In this document: piece by piece, positions 7,827-15,958 of the stretch
Numbering within the stretch: the stretch's first letter is position 1
Layout: each line of letters opens with the position of its first letter
DNA from: 66-474 sp050737995
GTDB lineage: Bacteria > Pseudomonadota > Gammaproteobacteria > Xanthomonadales > Rhodanobacteraceae
Length of the DNA stretch: 32,264 nt
Assembly: GCA_050737995.1 (NCBI GenBank)
Contig: JBOHYR010000010.1
Coordinates: 1 to 32,264, forward strand
Reading direction: 5' to 3'
Made by a program: the position numbers and the translations under genes
The notes under the pieces: model-generated
Database searches by the model: none
What the model saw: the letters and a program-made list of their open reading frames with translations, nothing else
What the model was told of the DNA's origin: nothing

Positions 7827-8420
7827 TCAGAACCTCACCTCGGCCTGCGCCGACAACAAACCGGTGGACAGGTTGATGTCGTTCTTCTTGGCACGATAGT
7901 AGTCGTAGCCGACGCCAACACCGAAACTGCGGCTGAAGTCATAGCCCACGCCAAGGCCGCCGTAGTAGCCATCGGAGCTGCGATGGGCGATGACCGGGGT
8001 GATGTCGCGGGTCATGCCGTCGCCGTTCCATGCGTACAGCCCGGTGCGCGCGGAAACGTACCAGTTCGGCGTGAAGTTGTACTTCGCGTTGGCGCCCGCG
8101 GTCCAGCCGTGCAGCGAAGCCTTGTTGTGCGCGACCACTGGCTGTGAGTTGAACACGTTCTTGAGGCGCACGTTGCCGAGGTCGTTGTAACCGATCTCTG
8201 GACCGATCGCAAAGCCGTTGCCGACCGCCCAACGATAGCCGCCGCTAACCTGATAGCCGGTGTCGCTGCCGCTGTTCTGGCCACTGCCAAAATAGCTGTG
8301 TCCGGCATTGCCGTCGATGAAGGCGCCGCTGTCCGCGCCGGTAGGGGTGGTGTCCTGCGCGAAAACGGGAGCGGCTGCGAAAACCGCAGCGATGGCGAGG
8401 ACGATTGCAGTGTTGCGCAT
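7827..8420 (-). CDS. Small outer-membrane beta-barrel protein
   Basis: The 197-aa protein has a signal peptide cleaved after VFA (residue 21). The mature part is a run of alternating aromatic and small residues (GGYRWAVGNGFAIGPEIGYND, YNFTPNWYVSARTG, GGLGVGYDF, GVGVGYDYY), the pattern of an eight-stranded OmpA/OmpX-like barrel. The last residue is Phe (SAQAEVRF), the usual signal for barrel assembly. The start at 8420 has GGAGATAATC directly before the ATG. The frame opens to 8492, but that extension would precede the signal peptide. No OmpA peptidoglycan-binding domain is present. Its role is probably structural or adhesive; nothing in context refines it. Confidence 0.78.
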   Translation of the reverse strand: MRNTAIVLAIAAVFAAAPVFAQDTTPTGADSGAFIDGNAGHSYFGSGQNSGSDTGYQVSGGYRWAVGNGFAIGPEIGYNDLGNVRLKNVFNSQPVVAHNKASLHGWTAGANAKYNFTPNWYVSARTGLYAWNGDGMTRDITPVIAHRSSDGYYGGLGVGYDFSRSFGVGVGYDYYRAKKNDINLSTGLLSAQAEVRF

Positions 8421-8594
8421 GATTATCTCCACTTGTGGTTGTTCACGCATGCAGTCGTTCTGCGTGCGCTTGACCACTGAGACTGGGAGCAATCGGCAAC
8501 GTTCGTTAAGGTTTCGCTACTTCCTCAGGCATCGTTCATCGCGTTCATGGATTCGTCATGCGCGTGAACACAGAACTTCCTGCTTGCGCGGGTG

Positions 8595-9710
8595 TCACGT
8601 GCGCGGACCGTCGATGCGTTGTCCGTTGTTCGCGTCGAACACATGCAACCGCGAGGGCTCGAACTGCAACTTCACGTGCTCGCCGGGCGCGGGGAGTCCT
8701 TGGGGTGCAACCCGTGCGACAAGTGCGGTGTTGCCGAAGCGCAGGTAGAGAAACATCTCGTTGCCGACCGTTTCGATCACTTCCAGCGCTGCGACGAATT
8801 GCGTTGGCGCCGCCGGCGCCTGGATCGGCGCGAGTTGCAGGTGCTCGGGACGCAGGCCAAGCACGATCCCGCGATCGCGGCATGCATCCAGCCATGATGG
8901 AGCAGTCGTCGAATTGCCGAGCGGCAAACTCGCGTCGTCCATCGCGAGCCGCAATCCGGCCTCGTCCCGCAGCCCGCCGCGAAAGAAATTCATCGCAGGG
9001 TTGCCGAGGAAACCCGCCACGAACAGATTCGCGGGTTGTTCGTATAGACGCATCGGGGTATCGATCTGCTGGATCTCGCCCTCGTTCAACACCACGATGC
9101 GCTGGCCCAAGGTCATTGCCTCGATTTGGTCGTGAGTGACATAAATCATCGTTGCCGCAAGCCGATGGTGCAGCCGGGCAATCTCCACCCGCATCGCAAC
9201 TCGCAGTTTCGCGTCGAGGTTCGACAGTGGTTCGTCGAGCAGGAACACCTTGGGTTCGCGCACCAGCGCGCGGCCGAGCGCGACCCGTTGCCGCTGGCCG
9301 CCCGACAACCGGCGCGGGCGCGCGTCGAGCAACTCCGTCAGTCCCAGCACTTGCGCCGCGTCGGCAACGCGGCGGGCGATTGCTGAGCGTGAAAGCCCGC
9401 GCAGCTTGAGGCCGAACGCCAGATTTTCCGCAACGCTCATATGCGGGTACAGCGCGTAGTTCTGGAACACCATCGCGATGTCGCGCTCGCGCGGCGCGAC
9501 ATCGTTGACCACGCGCCCGTCGATCGCGATCATGCCGGCGCTGATCGATTCGAGCCCAGCGATCGTGCGCAACAGGGTGGTCTTGCCGCAGCCCGACGGT
9601 CCGACCAGCACCAGCAACTCGCCCTCCGCGGCTGTGAAGCTGGCACCGGCCACAGCGACCTTGCCGTTGTCGTAGACCTTGCGGACGTTTTCGAGGTGAA
9701 CTGTGGCCAT
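8595..9710 (-). CDS. malK: Sugar ABC importer ATPase (MalK/UgpC type)
   Basis: The 371-aa protein has Walker A GPSGCGKTT, Q-loop, signature LSGGQRQRVALGRAL, Walker B VFLLDEPLSNLDAKLR and H-loop TMIYVTHDQIEAMTLG, then the C-terminal OB-fold regulatory domain of the MalK/UgpC group (GLRPEHLQL, LEVIETVGNEMFLYLR). This length and domain order are those of ATPases energising carbohydrate importers. It very likely serves the two permeases and binding protein encoded at 11171-14156, whose operon has no ATPase of its own. It is divergent from the GH1 gene across a 91-bp region holding a LacI-type palindrome, so joint regulation is likely. The symbol marks the type, not a proven maltose role. The start ATG at 9710 is chosen from the family N-terminus MATVHLENVRKVYDNG. 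Confidence 0.92.
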   Translation of the reverse strand: MATVHLENVRKVYDNGKVAVAGASFTAAEGELLVLVGPSGCGKTTLLRTIAGLESISAGMIAIDGRVVNDVAPRERDIAMVFQNYALYPHMSVAENLAFGLKLRGLSRSAIARRVADAAQVLGLTELLDARPRRLSGGQRQRVALGRALVREPKVFLLDEPLSNLDAKLRVAMRVEIARLHHRLAATMIYVTHDQIEAMTLGQRIVVLNEGEIQQIDTPMRLYEQPANLFVAGFLGNPAMNFFRGGLRDEAGLRLAMDDASLPLGNSTTAPSWLDACRDRGIVLGLRPEHLQLAPIQAPAAPTQFVAALEVIETVGNEMFLYLRFGNTALVARVAPQGLPAPGEHVKLQFEPSRLHVFDANNGQRIDGPRT

Positions 9711-9749
9711 GCGGGTACCGGTGCCGCGGCCGCCGATCCCCCGTGGCCG

Positions 9750-9786
9750 TTCGCAGCACGTTATCATGCCGATGTAATCGTTTTCA
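9750..9786 (+). promoter_or_regulatory. Candidate GH1 promoter with LacI-type operator
   Basis: A possible sigma-70 promoter is TTCGCA (9750-9755), a 17-base spacer and TGTAAT (9773-9778). The 14-bp sequence TGTAATCGTTTTCA at 9773-9786 is a near-palindrome around a central CG and overlaps the -10 box and predicted start site. It differs by one base from the site in front of the lacI gene at 21771-21784. AGGGA precedes the GH1 ATG at 9802. The site also lies 63 bases upstream of the malK start on the other strand. Confidence 0.6.
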
Positions 9787-9801
9787 TCAGCAGGGAATTC
9801 C

Positions 9802-11181
9802 ATGCTGGCAGAAGCATCGGCAGCGATCGAATCCAGCTTCCCGAGAGGGTTCCTGTGGGGTTGCGCCACCTCCGCCTACCAGGTCGAGGGATCGCCGCTT
9901 GCCGACGGCGCAGGGCCGAGCAACTGGCATCGCTTCGCGCACACGCCCGGACATGTCCGGGATGGCGATACCGGCGATGTCGCCTGCGACCATTACCGCC
10001 GCTGGCGCGAGGATGTTGCATTGATGCGCACGCTGGGCATGCGTGCGTACCGTTTCAGCATCGCCTGGAGCCGGGTGCTTCCCAATGGCGTTGGTCGAGT
10101 CAATCCGGAAGGGCTAGCGTTTTACGACAGGCTGGTCGATGCGTTGCTGGAGAACGGCATCCAGCCCATGGTGACGCTGCACCACTGGGATCTTCCGGCC
10201 ACATTGGACGATCGCGGCGGCTGGCTGAATCCCGACAGCGTCGGATGGTTTGCTGACTATGCGCAAACCGTGTTCCGCAAACTGGACGATCGCGTCGGCA
10301 TGTGGGCCACCCTCAACGAACCGTGGGTGGTGACCGATGCCGGGTATTTGCACGGGGTGCTCGCGCCCGGTCATCGCAGCAGTTACGAGCCCGTGATTGT
10401 GGCGCACAATCTCTTGAAGGCTCACGGCGCCGCCGTTCAGGCCTACCGCGCCGAGGGCCGCAACAACATCGGCATCGTCGTCAATCTCGAACCCAAGTAC
10501 CCGGCCACGCAGAAGCCGGACGACGTTGCCGCCACTGCGCGTGCCGACGCCTACATGAACCGCCAGTTCCTGGACCCCGTGTTTCTTGGCCGTTATCCGG
10601 AAGCAATGCGCGACGTGTTCGGTGATGCGTGGATCGATTGGCCGCAGGAGGATCTTGAGCAGATCCGGCAAGCGATCGACTTCGTGGGGGTGAACTACTA
10701 CACCCGCAGCGTGTCGCGATACGATCCCCGCGCGTGGCCACAACGGGTGAGCAGCGTGCCGCAAAGGCAGGCGGCGCGCACAGAGACCAACTGGGAGGTC
10801 TATCCGCAAGGCTTGACCGATGTGTTGAACTGGGTCACCGCGCGTTACAACCGGCCGCCGATCTACATCACGGAGAACGGCGCGGCGTTCTACGACCCGC
10901 CGGTCGCCGATGCCAACCGTATCGAGGATCCGTTGCGAGTGTCGTACCTGCGTGCGCATCTGCTCGCGGCACGGGCGGCGATGCGACATGGCGTGGACCT
11001 GCGTGGTTACTTCGTGTGGTCTCTGCTCGACAACTTCGAATGGGCGCACGGCTACGCCAAGCGTTTCGGTATCGTGCACGTGGATTACACCACCCAGCGA
11101 CGTACCCCCAAGGACAGCGCCATGTTTTATGCGAAAGTAATCGCGACGCACGGCGCGGCGCTGCAAGCCGTCACCCCTTGA
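9802..11181 (+). CDS. bglB: Family GH1 beta-glucosidase
   Basis: The 459-aa protein matches glycoside hydrolase family 1 along its whole length. It has the N-terminal signature FPRGFLWGCATSAYQVEG, the acid/base Glu in TLNEPWV (E173) and the nucleophile Glu in YITENGAA (E358), and ends with SLLDNFEWAHGYAKRFGIVHVDY. GH1 enzymes are retaining beta-glycosidases that release glucose from the non-reducing end of short oligosaccharides. No signal peptide is seen, so it should act in the cytoplasm on sugars imported by the neighbouring ABC transporter. The start at 9802 has AGGGA upstream. Its last 11 bases overlap the end of the opposite-strand permease gene. The symbol denotes family type only. Confidence 0.94.
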   Translation: MLAEASAAIESSFPRGFLWGCATSAYQVEGSPLADGAGPSNWHRFAHTPGHVRDGDTGDVACDHYRRWREDVALMRTLGMRAYRFSIAWSRVLPNGVGRVNPEGLAFYDRLVDALLENGIQPMVTLHHWDLPATLDDRGGWLNPDSVGWFADYAQTVFRKLDDRVGMWATLNEPWVVTDAGYLHGVLAPGHRSSYEPVIVAHNLLKAHGAAVQAYRAEGRNNIGIVVNLEPKYPATQKPDDVAATARADAYMNRQFLDPVFLGRYPEAMRDVFGDAWIDWPQEDLEQIRQAIDFVGVNYYTRSVSRYDPRAWPQRVSSVPQRQAARTETNWEVYPQGLTDVLNWVTARYNRPPIYITENGAAFYDPPVADANRIEDPLRVSYLRAHLLAARAAMRHGVDLRGYFVWSLLDNFEWAHGYAKRFGIVHVDYTTQRRTPKDSAMFYAKVIATHGAALQAVTP

Positions 11182-11992
11182 TGCTTCCCAGCAGCAAACC
11201 GCGCAGGTAGTAGCGCTGCAGGGCCAGGAACAACGCCAGCACCGGTACCACGGTGACCACGGCGCCGGCCATCATCAGCCCGTTGTCCTGCACGTGTTCG
11301 CGCGACAGCGATGCCAGCCCGACCGGCAGCGTGTAGTGCTGCTGCCCGGTCAACGCGATCAACGGCCACATGAAGTCGTTCCATGCCGTCAGGAAAGTGA
11401 ACACCGCCAGCGTGACGAGGATCGGCTTCAGCAGCGGCAAGACAATCTGCACGAAGACGCACAGTTCGCCCGCGCCATCGACGCGCGCCGCTTCCAGTAG
11501 TTCGCCGGGTATGCCACGGGCGTACTGGCGAACCAGAAAAATGCCGAACACACTCGCCATCGCCGGAAGGATCACCGCGGCGTAGGTGTTGATCAGTCCA
11601 ACGTATTTCAGCAGCAGGAACAGCGGCAGCATCGCGACTTGCGCAGGGATCACCAGCGCCCCGATCAATACGCCGAACAGTTTCTCGCGGCCGGAAAAGC
11701 GCAGTTTCGCGAACGCGTAGCCCGCGAGGGTGTTGCACACCAGAGAAAGCAGGGTGATCGCAGTAGAGATGAGGAGACTGTTGGCGAAATATCGCCCCAT
11801 GCCTGCGTGCGCGAACAGCTCGCGGTAGTTGTCGAACGTCGGGTGCAGCGGCAGTATTGGTGGCGGCAGCGTGTTGGCTTCGCCCGGCTGCATGAACGAC
11901 ACGGAGAGCATCCAGAACAACGGGAACAGCACCACCGTGGCGCACGCGACCAACGCACCGTTGACCAGCCATTTCCGCATGCGCGGATTCAT
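11171..11992 (-). CDS. Carbohydrate ABC importer permease, MalG type
   Basis: A 273-aa protein with six membrane helices. The EAA loop ELLEAARVDGAGELCVFVQIVLPLLKPILV, which contacts the ATPase, is of the MalG/UgpE/LacG type, as are the start MNPRMRKWLVNGALV and the helix-1 region LFPLFWMLSVSF. Its ATG overlaps the stop of the preceding permease by four bases (ATGA), so the two are co-translated. It is the last gene of the long leftward operon and its final 11 bases overlap the end of the GH1 gene on the other strand. It forms the channel with the MalF-type partner, powered by the ATPase at 8595-9710. Confidence 0.92.
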   Translation of the reverse strand: MNPRMRKWLVNGALVACATVVLFPLFWMLSVSFMQPGEANTLPPPILPLHPTFDNYRELFAHAGMGRYFANSLLISTAITLLSLVCNTLAGYAFAKLRFSGREKLFGVLIGALVIPAQVAMLPLFLLLKYVGLINTYAAVILPAMASVFGIFLVRQYARGIPGELLEAARVDGAGELCVFVQIVLPLLKPILVTLAVFTFLTAWNDFMWPLIALTGQQHYTLPVGLASLSREHVQDNGLMMAGAVVTVVPVLALFLALQRYYLRGLLLGSIKG

Positions 11993-12870
11993 GCCGCATC
12001 CTCGCGGGCTTCGCCGAAACGCCACATCAGCGCGGTCGCTGCAAACATGATCAGGAACAAAAGGAACGCCACCGCTGAAGCGGTGCCCATGTTCCACCAC
12101 TTGAAGCCATCGTTGTACATCAGGTACAGCACGCTGATCGTGCTTTGCAACGGGCCGCCCTGGGTGATTACGTAGGGTTCGGCGAACAACTGGAAATAGC
12201 CGGACACGGTAAGGATCCCCACCATCAGCATGATGGGCGAGAGCGCCGGCAATGTAATGTGGCGAAACTGCCGCCAAGCAGACGCGCCATCGATACGCGC
12301 GGCCTCATACAGGTCGGCCGGGATCGCGTGCAGGCCGGCCAGCAGGATGATCATGTTGTAGCCGAAGTTCTTCCACATGGCGAACAGGATGATCATCGGC
12401 ATCGCCCAGTGCGGGTCGCCCAGCCAGTCGATCGGTTGCAAGCCGAGGTGCACCAGCACGAAGTCGACGACGCCGTACTGGGTGTTGAAGAGATAGCGCC
12501 AGATCACCGCGACCGCGACCACGGTCGTCACCACCGGTGCGAACAGGGCGGTGCGGAACAGCGGCTTGAAATTTGCGGCCGCCGAATTCAGCAACAACGC
12601 CGTGCCCAGCGACGCCAGGATCGAAAGCGGCACGCCAACGACCACGAAATACAACGTGTGGCCGAGCGCGGCCCAGAAAAGCGGCCGGTGCAGAAGTTCC
12701 CAGTAATTATGCAGGCCGACGAAGCGCAGGTTGTGAATGTCGGCCAGTGCGTACAGGTCGTAGTCGGTGAGGCTCAGGCCCAAGCCGGCCAGCACCGGCA
12801 GCAGGAAGAATATCCCCAAAACCAGCAACGCCGGGGTCAGGAACAGCCATGCGGAGGATGCGCGGTTCAT
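11989..12870 (-). CDS. Carbohydrate ABC importer permease, MalF type
   Basis: A 293-aa inner-membrane protein starting MNRASSAWLFLTPALLVLGIFFLLP, the usual opening of the MalF/UgpA/LacF subfamily. The EAA loop is DLYEAARIDGASAWRQFRHITLPALSP. Its length matches the short-form permeases without the periplasmic P2 loop of E. coli MalF. Four-base ATGA overlaps join it both to the binding-protein gene upstream and to the MalG-type gene downstream, giving a tight operon. It binds the substrate-loaded lipoprotein and makes half of the translocation pore. The frame opens upstream to 13650, but that part lies inside the binding-protein gene. Confidence 0.92.
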   Translation of the reverse strand: MNRASSAWLFLTPALLVLGIFFLLPVLAGLGLSLTDYDLYALADIHNLRFVGLHNYWELLHRPLFWAALGHTLYFVVVGVPLSILASLGTALLLNSAAANFKPLFRTALFAPVVTTVVAVAVIWRYLFNTQYGVVDFVLVHLGLQPIDWLGDPHWAMPMIILFAMWKNFGYNMIILLAGLHAIPADLYEAARIDGASAWRQFRHITLPALSPIMLMVGILTVSGYFQLFAEPYVITQGGPLQSTISVLYLMYNDGFKWWNMGTASAVAFLLFLIMFAATALMWRFGEAREDAA

Positions 12871-14156
12871 GGCTTCGCCTTGTGTTCGCGCGCCAACACC
12901 CAGCGGCGCTTGGCGAGGATCGTATCCGCTTGCGCGTCCATCTGCGCGGTCGCTTGATCGATGGTCAATTGTCCCGCGATCGCACGAGCAGCGACATCTT
13001 GCATCATGTTGACGATCTGTTCCCACTCCGGCACCTGCGGCGCCGGGCGCATGTGTTCGAGCTGTTCGCGGAAGGCGTGCAGCTTTGGATCGTTCTTCAG
13101 CGCCGGGCTTTCCCATGGTGAACGGCGCGCTGGCAGGTCGCCGAGCAGCTCGTAGAAACGCACCTGCACCTCGGGCCGCGACAGATATTCGATGAGTGTC
13201 CACGCCGCCTTCTTGTGGCGCGAAGAACGCGGGATCACCAGGCTTGAGCCGTACGTCACGGAGTCGCCGGGCCCGTCGGGTCCGGGCAGTTGCGCAGTGG
13301 ACCACTCCGATTGGCGCGACGCCGGCAGGCGCTTGCGGAATTCGCCGATGTTCCACGGGCCTGACAAGTAGAACACGAAGTCGCCGCGTCCGAATGCCTG
13401 CCACGGATTCGTGACCTGGACGTTGGTGTAGGGCGGCGCGTCGCCGCGCTTGAACAGTCCCACGTAGTAGGCGAGCGCACGTTTGAAGCCCGCGCTTTCG
13501 AAATTGCCGTAACGTCCACCGTCGCGCAACAGCGGCACGTGTTCCTGCAAAGCCAGCGCCAGCAACTGGTCGTATTCGTTGGTCGGCAACAGTGCGCCCC
13601 AACGCTTGTCGTCGCTCTTCACGCGAATCGCATCCATCTGCGCTTGCCACTCGGCCCAGTCGCGCGGCGGCGCATCAAAACCCGCGTTATGCAACAGGTC
13701 CACGCGGTAGAACAGCAGGCGCGTATCCACGTACCAGGGAATTCCGTACAACACGCCATCGACGCGGTTGGTCGCCCATGCGCTGGCGAAGTAGTCGTCT
13801 TCATCGATGATGCTGGAGTGTGCGACGCGCGCCTGCAGCGGTTCGAGCGCGTGCAGCGCGGCGAACTCCGGAATCCAGGTGTTGCCGATCTGGGCCAGGT
13901 CGGGCAGCGAGCCGCCCGCATATGCCGTCAGCAATTTTTCGTGCGCGGCGGTCAGCGGGATTTGCTGGACGCGCACATGAATGTCGGGATGCACCTTCTC
14001 GAACGCCGGCAACAAATGCCCGACCGCGTCGCCCTCGCGGCCGATGGTCCAGAACTCCAGTGTGATGGCGTGCGAACCCGGCTTCGCGCAACCTGCAAGC
14101 AGCAATATGGAAAGGAGTGCGATTGCTCCGGAAAAGCGATGGCGCCGCAAGCTCAT
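12867..14156 (-). CDS. Sugar-binding lipoprotein of the ABC importer
   Basis: The 429-aa protein starts MSLRRHRFSGAIALL and has a lipobox LAGC with Cys at residue 23, so it is a lipid-anchored periplasmic binding protein. The body follows the UgpB/MalE-type family: ITLEFWTIG at the start, FEKVHPDIHV, LLTAYAGGSLPDLAQIGNTWIPEF, GVLYGIPWYVDTRLLFYRVDLL, and the late segment AAWTLIEYLSRPEVQ. These proteins capture oligosaccharides and deliver them to the paired permeases. The gene overlaps both neighbours by ATGA junctions (GH144-like enzyme upstream, MalF-type permease downstream). Context suggests beta-gluco-oligosaccharide as ligand, an inference only. Confidence 0.92.
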   Translation of the reverse strand: MSLRRHRFSGAIALLSILLLAGCAKPGSHAITLEFWTIGREGDAVGHLLPAFEKVHPDIHVRVQQIPLTAAHEKLLTAYAGGSLPDLAQIGNTWIPEFAALHALEPLQARVAHSSIIDEDDYFASAWATNRVDGVLYGIPWYVDTRLLFYRVDLLHNAGFDAPPRDWAEWQAQMDAIRVKSDDKRWGALLPTNEYDQLLALALQEHVPLLRDGGRYGNFESAGFKRALAYYVGLFKRGDAPPYTNVQVTNPWQAFGRGDFVFYLSGPWNIGEFRKRLPASRQSEWSTAQLPGPDGPGDSVTYGSSLVIPRSSRHKKAAWTLIEYLSRPEVQVRFYELLGDLPARRSPWESPALKNDPKLHAFREQLEHMRPAPQVPEWEQIVNMMQDVAARAIAGQLTIDQATAQMDAQADTILAKRRWVLAREHKAKP

Positions 14157-15703
14157 TGCGTCGTGGCCGTCGCGGGCACTGCCGTTGCGGGCGGTGACGA
14201 GTGCGCTGTTTTGGCCGCGGGTTTCTCGGCTAGCCAGCCACCCTCGAAACCCGCTCGTTCGAGACCTCGACGGATATGCGCGTTCCTGCGCATTACGCGC
14301 CACACGAAGCCACTCCGGTAATTTTCGATCATCAACAGGATCGGTCCCTGGTCGATGCCGAGGTATTCGTTGTCGAACCACCCCTCGCCGGGCACCACGC
14401 GGCCGCTGCGCACGGGAACGTCCAGACGGAAGGTCGGGTTGAAGGCATCGACGAAGCCGTATTTCGAATACAGCCATTTCCCGTAGCGTTGGTACATCGC
14501 CTGGATCGTGGGCAGCACCAGTTCCGGCGCGAACACGATCGACCCGATCGCTGCTGTCGGGGCGATGGTACCGTCGTCGATGATCTCGCCGACGTCGGCG
14601 CCGCGTGCCAGATAGCCGTGGAATTGCAGGCTCGTTCCATCCGGTCGCTCCCAGGTCGTGTCGCCCGGCCCGTTGCAGGCCGTCAGGCCCCAGATCTTGT
14701 CGCCGTACCCCGTGAAGTGCCCGTGGGTGGAGACTGCATATGCGTGTTGACCGATCACCGCGCGCCGGCTGTTCTCGAAATAGTCGAGATCGTGCGCGCG
14801 CATGAATGCATCACGGATGCCGTGAAAGTCGACCCATGCCTCGCTGTACTGGTGCCCGAATAATGGCGCGAAGCCGATATGCGGCAGGCCGCCCATGAAG
14901 CCGCCCCAGGTGAAGTGGTAGGTCGATGTCCACGCCTTCCACGCGTCCGGTTGCACCGCGTGAGTGGGCGAGCCGAGCGCGAGGATGTACAGGATCATGG
15001 CCTCGTCGTAGCCCTTCCAGTCGTACGGGATGAAATTGCCGCCGGGCGTCCAGCCCATGCTGATCAGCGGCGATCGTACCTGCGCCCAGTTCCAGTCGAC
15101 CTTTTCGTACAGCGATTCCGCCAGCCGGCGGATATCGTGTTCCTGCGGATTGTCCTGATCGAAATAGGACTGATCGAAGAGCACGCCCGCCATCAGAAGC
15201 GTGGTATCGATGGTCGAGACCTCGACCCAACGGCCGTAGCGTCGGCCCGTCTGCATGTCGAGGAAGTGGTAGAAGAATCCGTGGTAACCGCTGTCGCCGT
15301 CCTCGCTGGTGCCCTGCGGCGCGTTCGCGAAGAACAGCAACGTGGTCAGCACGCGTTGCCGCGCCTGCTCGCGGGTGATCCAGCCGCGCTCCACGCCGAT
15401 CGGATAGGCGGTCAGCGCGAAGCCCACCGCGGCGATGCTGGAGAATGGCTGCTTGCCGAGCGGCCAGTGGTCGGGTACGAGGCCGTTCTCGGGATTGGTG
15501 GTCTGCCAGAAAAACTCGAACGTGCGGTGCTCGATGTCGTTGAGCGACAGCGTGGCCGGCTGGACCGCTGGCTGCGGCGCAGCCCGCTGCGCGTGGAGCG
15601 CCGGCGCCGACAGCAGCACCAGCAGGACGAACACCAGGCCGACGCCGGTCTTGCGCAGGGTGGCCATCGCAGCGTACGGTTTTTGCCATGCGCGTTCGAT
15701 CAC
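14153..15703 (-). CDS. Periplasmic glycoamylase-like/GH144-type glucanase
   Basis: The protein (516 aa from GTG 15703, 504 aa from ATG 15667) has a signal peptide ending APALHAQ, then a glycoamylase-like (alpha/alpha)6 domain. Typical segments are IEHRTFEFFWQTTNPENGLVPDH, GFALTAYPIGVERGWI, SGYHGFFYHFLDM, EVSTIDTTLLMAG, GFAPLFGHQYSEAWVDF, and DQGPILLMIENYRSG near the end. This family includes the GH144 endo-beta-1,2-glucanases, which act on periplasmic or imported beta-1,2-glucan. I prefer the GTG start because GGAG lies 8 bases upstream and the GTGA overlaps the stop of the small ORF before it, as ATGA overlaps do elsewhere in this operon; ATG 15667 lacks a visible ribosome site. The stop overlaps the binding-protein ATG. 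Specificity is inferred from family and context. Confidence 0.85.
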   Translation of the reverse strand: MIERAWQKPYAAMATLRKTGVGLVFVLLVLLSAPALHAQRAAPQPAVQPATLSLNDIEHRTFEFFWQTTNPENGLVPDHWPLGKQPFSSIAAVGFALTAYPIGVERGWITREQARQRVLTTLLFFANAPQGTSEDGDSGYHGFFYHFLDMQTGRRYGRWVEVSTIDTTLLMAGVLFDQSYFDQDNPQEHDIRRLAESLYEKVDWNWAQVRSPLISMGWTPGGNFIPYDWKGYDEAMILYILALGSPTHAVQPDAWKAWTSTYHFTWGGFMGGLPHIGFAPLFGHQYSEAWVDFHGIRDAFMRAHDLDYFENSRRAVIGQHAYAVSTHGHFTGYGDKIWGLTACNGPGDTTWERPDGTSLQFHGYLARGADVGEIIDDGTIAPTAAIGSIVFAPELVLPTIQAMYQRYGKWLYSKYGFVDAFNPTFRLDVPVRSGRVVPGEGWFDNEYLGIDQGPILLMIENYRSGFVWRVMRRNAHIRRGLERAGFEGGWLAEKPAAKTAHSSPPATAVPATATTQ

Positions 15704-15921
15704 GCCAACATCTCCGGCCGGGCAGGCGCGACGGCGTCGATCCGATCCGCTCGATCGCGGGATGCCGTGTCGATCCGGTCTGGTTTGGGCATGCCGTGCC
15801 CGATGTGGTGGAAGCAATGCTGGACGCAATGGCCGCATGTGCGGGTGGTTGCGCAGTTTGACGATGCGTAGCCTTCGCGCGCTTGGGCTGGCGCTCTAGG
15901 TGGCGCCTGGGCATGCCTCAT
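15700..15921 (-). CDS. Possible small Cys/His-rich protein inside the glucan operon
   Basis: A 73-aa ORF begins at ATG 15921, 37 bases after the halogenase-like stop, with AAGG 7 bases upstream. Its stop overlaps the proposed GTG start of the GH144-like gene by four bases. The middle carries four Cys and many His (CATTRTCGHC, then HCFHHIGHG), as in a small metal-binding motif. The ends are low-complexity and rich in Ala, Arg and Asp. There is no signal peptide. I do not recognise a family. Position, ribosome site and overlap argue for translation; GC-rich intergenic DNA can give such ORFs by chance, so confidence is low. Confidence 0.35.
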   Translation of the reverse strand: MRHAQAPPRAPAQAREGYASSNCATTRTCGHCVQHCFHHIGHGMPKPDRIDTASRDRADRIDAVAPARPEMLA

Positions 15922-15958
15922 GATCGAACCTTCGTCGCCGGCGACCCTTCAGGAAACA

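Noticed and set aside
8550..8600. Degenerate GTCATGCGCG...GGGTGTCACG resembling a common extragenic palindrome
   Set aside because: The arms pair poorly and no clear repeat boundary could be drawn after malK.
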